From the NCBI GenBank assembly GCA_035528235.1, contig DATKZB010000301.1:1-18205 (forward strand): a stretch of 18,205 nucleotides of DNA, read 5' to 3'. The stretch comes from DATKZB01 sp035528235 (GTDB lineage: Bacteria; Planctomycetota; Phycisphaerae; FEN-1346). The first letter of the stretch is position 1. The number at the start of each line of letters is the position of its first letter. A program made the translations under genes and the position numbers. A model generated the notes under the pieces. The model was given only the letters and a program-made list of their open reading frames with translations. It searched no databases and had not been told where the DNA came from. Positions 1 to 6,675 of the stretch are shown piece by piece.

Positions 1-3
1 CCG

Positions 4-74
4 CCTGGCGGCCTTCCTAGGCCGCCAGGAACATGCGTCAGGCCCGATCGCGGCGGCCTGGGAAGGCCGCCGCG
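4..74. repeat. REPIN-like inverted pair of palindromes, copy 1
   Basis: Two imperfectly identical palindromes lie head to head. The first (4-29) has a 10-bp stem CCTGGCGGCC with the six-base centre TTCCTA. The second (49-74) has the stem CGCGGCGGCC with the centre TGGGAA, which is the reverse complement of TTCCCA. The core GGCGGCCTTCC is therefore present once in each orientation, about 19 bases apart. The same arrangement recurs at 1894-1967. Two inverted REP units with a short spacer is the layout of REPINs; no RAYT transposase gene is visible in this window. Confidence 0.75.
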
Positions 75-81
75 CGACAAG

Positions 82-1854
82 GTGCGTTGTAGGACTAAGC
101 GGTCCGGCACAACTGCTGCGACGCTCGTGCGCGGCGGGTCCCCGCACCCGCCGCGAAGCGGTGCACGTGGGCACGGTCGGCGCAGGGACCGACCGCGCAC
201 GACTTCGGTCGGCCCGAGTAGCCTCCCGGCGCTTCTCCTGGCCCTGGCGGCGGCGTGCGCCTTGGCGGGGTGCGGCGCCTGGCACGACGAGCGCCGGGCC
301 ACCTTCGGCTTCGACTTTCCGCCGCCGGGGACCGAGGAGGGCACGTCGGCCATCGTCTTCTTCGTCGACGGCGTCAACGCCGGCGTGTTCGACCGGATGC
401 TCCAGGACGGCCGCCTGCCGATGATCAAGAAGTACTTCGTCGACCGCGGCCTCTACTCGACGCGGTGCGTCGCCAACGTGCCCAGCGTGACGCTGGCCAA
501 CGAGACGTCGCTGGTGACGGGCCGGTTCGTCGGCCGCCACGGCATCACGGGCATCAACTGGTTCGACCGCAACCGCCTGTTCTGGCGCGATTACGAGGAG
601 GTGAACCAGAAGAACACGCTCGACGGCGACTACACGGCGCCGACGATCTTCGAGCGGCTGCCCGACGCCACGACGATGAGCCTGTTCTTCCAGGCCCACC
701 GCGGCGCGACCAAGTTCGTGGAGAACTGGACCACCGCCGGCCCGCCGTACTACTTCGGGTGGTACGACCTGGTGGACCGCCTCGCCCTGTGGCGGTTCGA
801 CATCGTCTCGCACGTGACCCGGGTCCAGGGGCGGTTCCCGACCTTCGTCATCGCGTACCTGCTGGCGCCGGACATGGAGGCGTACCGGTCGGGCGTCTCG
901 TCGGAGGCGTACGAGAAGGCCATCGAACACGCCCAGGCCCACATCGGCCGCGTCCTGAGGGACCTGGAGGCGGCCGGGCGGCTCGAGAAGACCGTCATCG
1001 TCCTGGTGTCCGACCACGGCATGACCGACGTGGTCCGCCACTGGCCCATCGAGAAGTTCCTCCGCAACGAGGTCCGCCTGAAGATGCCCGAGCACGCCTT
1101 CGCCGACGACATAGGGTTCGAGTTCCGCCTGGGCTACTACCAGAAATTCTCGTGCGTCCTCGCCGGGTCGGGCGACCGGTACTGGGCGCTGTACCTGCGG
1201 CGGCCTCGCGCCCAGGCGGCAGAGTCCGGCAAGACGGAGTTCGAGAACTGGCTCGCGCGGCCGAGACCCGAAGACCTGCGCGCTTACCCCACGCGCGACG
1301 GCCGGCGCGTCGACCTCATCCAGACCCTGCGCGACGCCGAGGCCGTGGACCTGGTGGCCTACCAGCCGGGACCGGACCGCGTCCACCTGGTCACGAAGAA
1401 GGGCCTGGCGGAACTGGCCCGGGCCTCGCCCCAGGCCCGCGACGTCTCGTACCGGGTCCTCCAGGGCGACGACCCGCTGGGGTACTCGCAGGCCATGCCA
1501 CCCGCCATGCTGCTCGGCAAACCGCAGACGCCCGAGGCGTGGCTACAGGCCTCGGCCGACACCCAGTACCCCGACCTCGTGCCGCAGATGATGGCGTACT
1601 TCGACGCCCCGCGCGCCGCCGACATCGCGGTCTTCGCGGCCCCCGGCTGGGACTTCGGCCACAAACTCAAGGCCGGTCACGGGGGCCTGGGGCCGGTGGA
1701 GATGTACACGGTGCTTCTGGTGGCCGGGCCGGGCATCGCCCACGAGCGCCGCCAGGAACCCGTCCGGTCCGTCGACGTCGTGCCGACGGTGCTCGACCTC
1801 TTGGGCCGGCCCGTGCCCGACGACCTCGACGGGCGCAGCCTCATTCGCCCGTAG
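82..1854 (+). CDS. Alkaline-phosphatase-superfamily phosphodiesterase (nucleotide pyrophosphatase type), lipoprotein
   Basis: This is a type I phosphodiesterase/nucleotide pyrophosphatase family enzyme, which hydrolyses phosphate mono- or diesters outside the cytoplasm with a two-metal site. A hydrophobic run ends in the lipobox LAGC with Cys64, so the mature protein should be lipid-anchored. Metal and catalytic motifs are in order: VDG with Asp96; VTLANETSLVTG with the likely nucleophile Thr137 and Asn140; DHGM with Asp311 and His312; and GHGG with His533. The total of 590 residues is longer than a bare catalytic domain and includes an unrecognised region at about 360-520. The start is uncertain. 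GTG at 82 is the first in-frame start and GTG at 127 is the alternative. Neither has a clear Shine-Dalgarno sequence, and a dispersed palindrome (130-155) lies between them and the signal peptide. The substrate cannot be read from the sequence. The gene converges on the ABC importer operon. Confidence 0.85.
   Translation: MRCRTKRSGTTAATLVRGGSPHPPRSGARGHGRRRDRPRTTSVGPSSLPALLLALAAACALAGCGAWHDERRATFGFDFPPPGTEEGTSAIVFFVDGVNAGVFDRMLQDGRLPMIKKYFVDRGLYSTRCVANVPSVTLANETSLVTGRFVGRHGITGINWFDRNRLFWRDYEEVNQKNTLDGDYTAPTIFERLPDATTMSLFFQAHRGATKFVENWTTAGPPYYFGWYDLVDRLALWRFDIVSHVTRVQGRFPTFVIAYLLAPDMEAYRSGVSSEAYEKAIEHAQAHIGRVLRDLEAAGRLEKTVIVLVSDHGMTDVVRHWPIEKFLRNEVRLKMPEHAFADDIGFEFRLGYYQKFSCVLAGSGDRYWALYLRRPRAQAAESGKTEFENWLARPRPEDLRAYPTRDGRRVDLIQTLRDAEAVDLVAYQPGPDRVHLVTKKGLAELARASPQARDVSYRVLQGDDPLGYSQAMPPAMLLGKPQTPEAWLQASADTQYPDLVPQMMAYFDAPRAADIAVFAAPGWDFGHKLKAGHGGLGPVEMYTVLLVAGPGIAHERRQEPVRSVDVVPTVLDLLGRPVPDDLDGRSLIRP
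130..155. repeat. Dispersed palindrome, family 2, copy 1
   Basis: The stem CGCGGCGGGT pairs with ACCCGCCGCG around a six-base centre CCCCGC. The same stem occurs at 6609-6636 and 18177-18204 with centres ACGGGG and CCCCGT, so the element occurs in both orientations. This copy lies inside the predicted 5' coding region of the phosphodiesterase gene, and its centre differs by one base from the 18177 copy. Confidence 0.7.
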
Positions 1855-1872
1855 GGCTACTTTGTCAACTCC

Positions 1873-1897
1873 GCGTGGGCCTTTTGGGGGCCCGCGC
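1873..1897 (+). terminator. Possible hairpin after the phosphodiesterase gene
   Basis: GCGTGGGCC pairs with GGCCCGCGC (one G-T wobble) around the loop TTTTGGG, starting 19 bases after the stop codon. It lacks a U-tract, so it is at best a weak or factor-assisted terminator. It also overlaps the left arm of the next palindrome. It sits between convergent genes and could act in either direction. Confidence 0.35.
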
Positions 1898-1967
1898 GGT
1901 GGCCTTCCCAGGCCACCGCGCCTGGGCGCATGGCACTCCCACGCGGCGGCCTGGGAAGGCCGCCGCG
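1894..1967. repeat. REPIN-like inverted pair of palindromes, copy 2
   Basis: The first unit (1894-1921) has the stem GCGCGGTGGCC with centre TTCCCA. The second (1942-1967) has the stem CGCGGCGGCC with centre TGGGAA. Orientation order and spacing (20 bases) match the pair at 4-74. The T in the GGTGGCC arm is matched by A in the opposite arm, a compensatory change that keeps the stem paired. The pair lies between the convergent phosphodiesterase and permease genes. Confidence 0.75.
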
Positions 1968-2005
1968 CAAGATGGCGGGGTCGGCCTTGGAACCACTTTC
2001 AGAAC

Positions 2006-3163
2006 CTACTGCCGTCGGCGCTGGCGGAGGCGGTCGACCGTGACGGCGGCCACGAGGACGGCGCCGAGCACCATCTTCTGGACGTTGATGGGCAACCCGA
2101 GGTGGGCGCAGAGGTTCGTGAGGTGGGCCATGAGCAGGGCGCCGACGAGTGACCCGAGGATGCTGCCCGCGCCGCCGTTCAGGCTGCCACCGCCGATGAC
2201 GACGGCGGCGATGATGTCGAGTTCCTTCATCTGGGCGGTGCTGGAGTCGCCGACGCTGAGGCGTCCGAAATCGACGACCCCCGCCAGGCCGAAGAGCGCC
2301 CCGGCCAGCGTATAGGTATACAGTTTCGTGCGATCCACCCATACGCCGCACAGGCGGGCCGTGGCCTCGTTCGAGCCGATGGCGAAGATGTGCCGGCCGA
2401 ACCGCGTGCGGGCCAGCACGATGGCCGCCACCACGGCCAGCACGATGGTCACCAAGACCGCGACCGAGATGGCCGTCGGGCCGCGCCAGTTCAGCGGGCC
2501 CCAGTGCACGATGATCTCGGGCAACAGCCCTACGCCACCCACGTGGAGGGGGAACAGCGACACCTTGGCGCTGGTGAAGCTGCTGATCCAGTTCAGTGGG
2601 GCGTCGATGCGCATGAGTTCCGCCACGCCCATGGCGGCGCCGCGGGCAAAGAGCATCATGCCCAGCGAGATGATGAACGGCGCCAGTTTCAGCCGCGTAA
2701 TCAGCAGGCCGTTCGTCGCGCCCGCCGCCGCGCCCGCCAAAATGCCCACGAGCATGGCCGCCAGCGGCAGCAGAATCACCGTCTTCCAGACGCCGGCCAG
2801 CGACCCGCCGCTCACCAGGTCATCGAAACTGGCGACGCCCGGCGGGGCGTATTCCCGGATCACCCACGCCGTCACAACCGACCCCAGGGCGATGACGCTG
2901 CCGGCCGACAGGTCGATGCCGCCCGAGATGATGACCATCGTCATGCCGATGGCGCCCAGGGCCACCGTGACGTTCTGCGTCAGGACCATGAACTGGTTCT
3001 GCGGGGACCAGTAGTTGAATGTGCCTTCCTTGATGTATTCGGCCACGCCGCCGAGGAACACGACGAGCACCAGGGCGAACACGGGCCCCAGGAGGGTGGC
3101 GAGCCGCCGGTGCACGGCGGGAGCGGGCGGCTGGAGAAGTTCCGTCGGCGCGTCGCGGCTCAT
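2006..3163 (-). CDS. Sugar-type ABC transporter permease (RbsC-like, BPD_transp_2)
   Basis: This is the inner-membrane channel subunit of a carbohydrate-type ABC importer. The 385-residue protein has the usual many hydrophobic segments of the branched-chain/ribose permease family. It also has two signatures typical of RbsC-like proteins: GGIDLSAGSVIALGSVV near the N-terminal third, and RTRFGRHIFAIGSN, the cytoplasmic loop that contacts the ATPase, in the C-terminal half. The ATG at 3163 is chosen because AGGAGG lies 8 bases upstream and because it overlaps the stop of the ATPase gene as ATGA, a sign of translational coupling. It is the third and last gene of the operon. The C-terminus is very basic (RLRQRRRQ). 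The transported sugar is unknown; the RbsC assignment is by family resemblance only. Confidence 0.93.
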   Translation of the reverse strand: MSRDAPTELLQPPAPAVHRRLATLLGPVFALVLVVFLGGVAEYIKEGTFNYWSPQNQFMVLTQNVTVALGAIGMTMVIISGGIDLSAGSVIALGSVVTAWVIREYAPPGVASFDDLVSGGSLAGVWKTVILLPLAAMLVGILAGAAAGATNGLLITRLKLAPFIISLGMMLFARGAAMGVAELMRIDAPLNWISSFTSAKVSLFPLHVGGVGLLPEIIVHWGPLNWRGPTAISVAVLVTIVLAVVAAIVLARTRFGRHIFAIGSNEATARLCGVWVDRTKLYTYTLAGALFGLAGVVDFGRLSVGDSSTAQMKELDIIAAVVIGGGSLNGGAGSILGSLVGALLMAHLTNLCAHLGLPINVQKMVLGAVLVAAVTVDRLRQRRRQ

Positions 3164-4722
3164 CCGCTCGCCTCCTCGCCCCCGGTGGCGACGTGCATGA
3201 TGGCCTCGGGCGTCCACTCGGCCACGGGCCGCTTGACGCTCAGCAGGCCCCGGTGCATGACGGCCAGCGAGTCGCACACGCCCAACAGTTCCGGCAGGTA
3301 ACTGGAGATCCAGAGGATGGCCTTGCCCTGGGCGGCCAGCTCGCCGATGAGGGCGTAGATGTCGGTCTTCGAGCCCACGTCGATGCCGCGCGTCGGCTCG
3401 TCCAGCAGCAGCACGTCGGCCTCCTGATGCAGCAGTCGCGCCAGCGCCACCTTCTGCTGGTTGCCGCCCGAGAGGCCCGTGATGGGCTGGTCGGGGCCCT
3501 GCGTGCGGATGCCCAGGCGCTCGATCCAGCGGCGCGAGGCCTCGCGGGCCCGGCGCCGACTCAGCAGGCCGAACGAGACGTATGGGTCGAGCCGCGACAG
3601 GGTCAGGTTATCGGCCACGGTCAGGTTTTCGGCCAGGCCCTCGGTCTTGCGGTCCTCCGAGAGGAACCCGACGCCGCGGCGGAGCATGCGCGGCGGGGCC
3701 CAGCCGGTCGTCGTGACCCCGGCCACGCGCACCTGGCCGCTCGCCACGGGGTCCAGGCCGAAGACGGCCCGCGCCAGTTCCGTCCGGCCCGACCCGATGA
3801 GGCCGGAGATGCCCAGCACTTCGCCGCGACACAACCGCAGGTCCGCGCCCTGCGGTATCGTGCGGCCCGACAGGGCCGACAGGTCGAGCACCGTCTCGCC
3901 GACCTCGTGCGGCGTGCGTTTGTACACGTCGGCGAGGTCGCGGCCGACCATGAGGCGGATGATCTCGGCGGTGGGCGTCGCGGCCACCAGGCCGGTGCCG
4001 ACCGCGCGGCCGTCTCGCAGGACGCTGAACCGGTCGGCCACGGCCCGGACCTCTTCCAGGAAGTGACTGATGTAGATGACCGCCACGCCCGAGGCGCGCA
4101 GCCGGCCGATGACCTCGAACAGAACGTCCGTATCGGCCTGCGTCAGGCTCGAGGTGGGCTCGTCCATGACGACCACCCGCGCCTTGGCGGCCAGCGCCCG
4201 GGCCACCTCCACCAGTTGCTGGGCGCCGATCGAGAGGTCGCCTACCCGGGCCGCCGGCAGGATGTCGCCGTGGTGCAGCAGCGAGAGGGCCTCTTCGGCC
4301 TGGGCGCGCATCCGGCGGCGGCGGACGAACCCCAGCGACGTGGGCTCGACCCCCAGCAGCACGTTCTCCTCGACCGACAGGTCGGGCGCCAGGCTGAGTT
4401 CCTGATAAATCATCGCCACGCCGCGAGAGCGGGCCTCGAGCGGCCCGCGCGGCCCGTACGGTCGGTCGCCCAGCACCATGTGCCCGGCGTCCGGCTGGAG
4501 GGCCCCGGAGAGGACCTTCATGAGCGTGCTCTTGCCGGCGCCGTTCTCGCCCACCAGGGCGTGGACCTCGCCGGGGCGGACCTCGAGGTCGACCTCGACG
4601 AGCGCGCGCGTCGAGCCGAACGATTTCGAGATGCCCGTCATGCGAAGCGCCAGCGGCGTGGCATCGCCCGGTCCCGGCGGCGGGAGGGCGGTCGTCCTGG
4701 CTGGGTCAGTCGGTGTGCTCAT
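3160..4722 (-). CDS. Sugar-type ABC transporter ATP-binding protein (RbsA/MglA-like, two-domain)
   Basis: This is the cytoplasmic ATPase that drives the importer. At 520 residues it has two fused nucleotide-binding domains, as in RbsA, MglA and XylG. Domain 1 has Walker A GENGAGKS (Lys64), an unusual signature LSIGAQQ (from residue 163) and Walker B VVVMDEPTSS (Asp187). Domain 2 has a degenerate Walker A (GLIGSGRT, no P-loop lysine), signature LSGGNQQ (from residue 417) and Walker B VLLLDEPTRG. Asymmetric active and degenerate sites are normal for this family. The start at 4722 has no clear Shine-Dalgarno and gives a 27-residue Pro/Thr-rich leader; Met28, just before the conserved GISKSFG, is an alternative start. 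The gene lies 20 bases after the binding-protein gene and overlaps the permease gene by 4 bases. Confidence 0.94.
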   Translation of the reverse strand: MSTPTDPARTTALPPPGPGDATPLALRMTGISKSFGSTRALVEVDLEVRPGEVHALVGENGAGKSTLMKVLSGALQPDAGHMVLGDRPYGPRGPLEARSRGVAMIYQELSLAPDLSVEENVLLGVEPTSLGFVRRRRMRAQAEEALSLLHHGDILPAARVGDLSIGAQQLVEVARALAAKARVVVMDEPTSSLTQADTDVLFEVIGRLRASGVAVIYISHFLEEVRAVADRFSVLRDGRAVGTGLVAATPTAEIIRLMVGRDLADVYKRTPHEVGETVLDLSALSGRTIPQGADLRLCRGEVLGISGLIGSGRTELARAVFGLDPVASGQVRVAGVTTTGWAPPRMLRRGVGFLSEDRKTEGLAENLTVADNLTLSRLDPYVSFGLLSRRRAREASRRWIERLGIRTQGPDQPITGLSGGNQQKVALARLLHQEADVLLLDEPTRGIDVGSKTDIYALIGELAAQGKAILWISSYLPELLGVCDSLAVMHRGLLSVKRPVAEWTPEAIMHVATGGEEASG

Positions 4723-4742
4723 GCGTGGCCGGGCCGAGGCGG

Positions 4743-5738
4743 CTACTCCAGTTTCGGGTGGACGAGTTGGTTGATCTCGGGGTCCGAGAGGTTCTCGGGC
4801 GTCACCAGCACGACACCCGTGTCGATGCGTTTAGGCACCTCGCGGCCGCGGAGGTGGTCGACCATCGTCTTGACGCCGTCGTGGCCCATCCGGACGGGGT
4901 TCTGGACCACCAGGCCGCTGATGTGCCCCTTTTCGAGGGCCTCGACGAGGCGGTCGGAGGCGTCGAAACCGACGTACTTGACCTTGCCGGCGCGGCCGGT
5001 GCTGGCCAGGGCCCGCAGCATGCCGTAGGCGCTGGACTCGTTCGGGCAGAAGATGCCGTCGACCTGTCCCTCGCCGTACTTCGTGAGGAGGGCCTGGGCG
5101 GTCGTCATGGCCGACTCGACGGTGGCGCCGGCGTACTGGTCTTTGGAGATGACCGTGATGGCCGGGTGCTTGGCGATCTCGTCCAGGAACCCTTTCTCGC
5201 GGTTCTCGGTGGAGGCGCTGCCCACCTGATACCGCATCAGGATGACCTTGCCGCCCTTCTCGCCCAGCAACTCGGCGATCCGCTGGGCCCCCAGCACGCC
5301 GCCCTTGTAGTTGTCGGTGGCGACGAAACTGACGTAGGCGTCGGCGTCGGCCAGGCTGGAGTCGATAATGACCACGGGAATGCCCGCCTCCTTGGCCGCC
5401 CGGACCGGGGCCACCAGGGCCTTGTCGTCGAGCGGGGCCAGCACGATGCCGTCGACGCGTTTCTGGATGAACGTCTCGACCAGGTTGATCTGCGAGGCCC
5501 GGTCGTCCTCGAGCACGGGGCCCTGCCAGATGATCCGGACGTTCGGGCACTCCTCGGCGCCCATCTTGGCCCCGGCGTGGATCGACTTCCAGAAGACGTG
5601 CATCGTGCCCTTGGGGATGACGGCCAGCGTCAGGGCCCGATCGGCGTCGCCGCCGGCCGTCTCGTCATTGGCCGTGCACCCCGCCAGGAAGAACGCCGTC
5701 CAGCCGAGCACCAGAACCAGCAGCAGAGTCCGTCGCAT
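4743..5738 (-). CDS. Sugar-type ABC transporter substrate-binding lipoprotein (type 1 periplasmic binding protein)
   Basis: This 331-residue protein captures the substrate outside the inner membrane and hands it to the permease. It has a signal peptide with the lipobox LAGC (Cys21), then a periplasmic-binding-protein type 1 fold. Recognisable elements are VIPKGTMHVFWKSIHAGAK, the strand-turn that opens the ribose-binding family, then DGIVLAPLDDKALV, GIPVVIIDS and GVLGAQRIAELLG. The start at 5738 is supported by AGGAGG 6 bases upstream; a longer in-frame reading from 5798 would bury the signal peptide and run back over the promoter. It is the first gene of the operon, and the ATPase gene follows after 20 bases. 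Ligand identity cannot be told from sequence: ribose, xylose, inositol or another sugar are all possible. Confidence 0.93.
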   Translation of the reverse strand: MRRTLLLVLVLGWTAFFLAGCTANDETAGGDADRALTLAVIPKGTMHVFWKSIHAGAKMGAEECPNVRIIWQGPVLEDDRASQINLVETFIQKRVDGIVLAPLDDKALVAPVRAAKEAGIPVVIIDSSLADADAYVSFVATDNYKGGVLGAQRIAELLGEKGGKVILMRYQVGSASTENREKGFLDEIAKHPAITVISKDQYAGATVESAMTTAQALLTKYGEGQVDGIFCPNESSAYGMLRALASTGRAGKVKYVGFDASDRLVEALEKGHISGLVVQNPVRMGHDGVKTMVDHLRGREVPKRIDTGVVLVTPENLSDPEINQLVHPKLE

Positions 5739-5796
5739 CGGTCGCCTCCTTCGGGTCCGGATGACGGCGCGGCGCACCCGCGCCGCACAAGCAAGC

Positions 5797-5826
5797 ATGG
5801 TACGCCAACCGGCCGGGGAGCGTCAA
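5797..5826 (-). promoter_or_regulatory. Sigma-70-type promoter for the ABC importer operon
   Basis: On the minus strand TTGACG (5826-5821) and TACCAT (5802-5797) are separated by 18 bases. Transcription would start near 5790 and give a leader of about 50 bases. That leader carries a 7-bp hairpin (5769-5786, stem GCGGCGC, loop ACCC in plus-strand sense) close to its 5' end, followed by the AGGAGG ribosome binding site. No operator repeat was recognised. Confidence 0.6.
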
Positions 5827-5855
5827 GGAAAGAAGCGCCCACGGCGCGCGAAGCC

Positions 5856-5878
5856 GAGCCGCGACCGTCAGGGAGCGG
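5856..5878 (-). repeat. 23-bp intergenic repeat shared with 14145-14167
   Basis: Read on the minus strand this segment begins CCGCTCCCT, contains ACGGTCGCGG and ends CTC. It matches 14145-14167 at 22 of 23 positions (G here, T there, at the tenth base). It sits just downstream of the HAD gene stop, upstream of the ABC operon promoter. Confidence 0.6.
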
Positions 5879-5883
5879 TGCCG

Positions 5884-6582
5884 TCAGGCCCGCCGGGGCG
5901 GCGGAAGCGACTCGGGCGCCGCTACGACCCGGTCCCGCAGAAACGCCGCCACGCCCTCGCCGTTGGGCCGGTCCAGCACCACGTCGGCCGCGGCCTTGAT
6001 GGGGTCGATGGCGTTGCCGACCGCCACGCGCAGCCCCGCCGCCTCGAACAGCGCCAGGTCGTTCTCGTCGTCGCCCAGGGCGATCGTCTCCTCGGGCAAG
6101 ACGGACAGGCGCTCCAGGGCCGCGCGAAGACCCGTGGCCTTGCTCGTGCCGCGCGGCACAATCATGACGGCGAAGCGGTTGCAATACAGGTCGAGACCCA
6201 GGCCGTTGCCGGCGACCACGTCGCGGACCTCGCCCTCGTACGCCCGGTGGGTGATGGTGATGACGCGTCCGGGGGTGAACGGCACGCCGCGACGCGCGAG
6301 TTCGCTGCGCAATTGCCCGTCGGGCGCCGCGGCCAGGTCCTCGACGGTCCCGGCCGCCGGCCGGTGGAGCACGGCGCCGTTCTCATCGACCACGAGGTCA
6401 AACAGATTGATGCATGGGCAAATCTCAAGAATGCGGGCGTGGGTCCGACCCGTCACCAGCGCCAGCAGCCAGCCGGCGTCCCGGGCGGCTGCCAGGGCGT
6501 CGACGGCGGCCGGGTGGATGCGGCCGTCCATCGCGAGCGTCTCGTCGTGGTCAAACGCCAGCAGGCGGTAAGGCACGGCCAT
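5884..6582 (-). CDS. HAD-superfamily phosphatase (Cof / sugar-phosphatase type)
   Basis: This is a cytoplasmic Mg-dependent phosphohydrolase of the haloacid dehalogenase superfamily. Its 232 residues carry all four motifs: motif I DHDET with the nucleophile Asp11 and acid/base Asp13; motif II VTGR with Thr44; motif III Lys148 in GTSKATG; and motif IV GDDEND (170-175). The cap lies between motifs II and III (about residues 60-145), as in the C2-cap Cof/phosphoglycolate/sucrose-phosphate phosphatase group. The GAGGAG sequence directly abuts the ATG at 6582, which is unusually close. The in-frame GTG at 6576 (residue 3) has better spacing and may be the true start. The gene follows the sodium symporter gene by 93 bases with a family 2 palindrome between them. 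Phosphorylated sugars are a reasonable guess given the uptake genes around it, but the substrate is not shown. Confidence 0.88.
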   Translation of the reverse strand: MAVPYRLLAFDHDETLAMDGRIHPAAVDALAAARDAGWLLALVTGRTHARILEICPCINLFDLVVDENGAVLHRPAAGTVEDLAAAPDGQLRSELARRGVPFTPGRVITITHRAYEGEVRDVVAGNGLGLDLYCNRFAVMIVPRGTSKATGLRAALERLSVLPEETIALGDDENDLALFEAAGLRVAVGNAIDPIKAAADVVLDRPNGEGVAAFLRDRVVAAPESLPPPRRA

Positions 6583-6608
6583 CTCCTCGCGAGGGGCCCG
6601 GGGCCGGT

Positions 6609-6636
6609 CGCGCGGCGGGTACGGGGACCCGCCGCG
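6609..6636. repeat. Dispersed palindrome, family 2, copy 2
   Basis: A perfect 11-bp stem GCGCGGCGGGT pairs with ACCCGCCGCGC around the centre ACGGGG. This is the inverted orientation of the copy at 18177-18204, whose centre is CCCCGT. It lies between the symporter and HAD genes, so if the two are co-transcribed it would form an mRNA hairpin between them. Confidence 0.75.
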
Positions 6637-6675
6637 CCCCAGGTCGCCGCGAGGCGCGCTGGGCCCGCCGTCCCC

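Noticed and set aside
1863..1868. TTGACA on the minus strand pointing into the phosphodiesterase gene (antisense promoter)
   Set aside because: At 16-18 bases spacing there is no acceptable -10 hexamer; the best is AATGAG-like with two matches.
3193..5028. Plus-strand open frame opposite the ABC ATPase gene
   Set aside because: Antisense shadow: no start signal, and its composition is typical of the complementary third-position bias.
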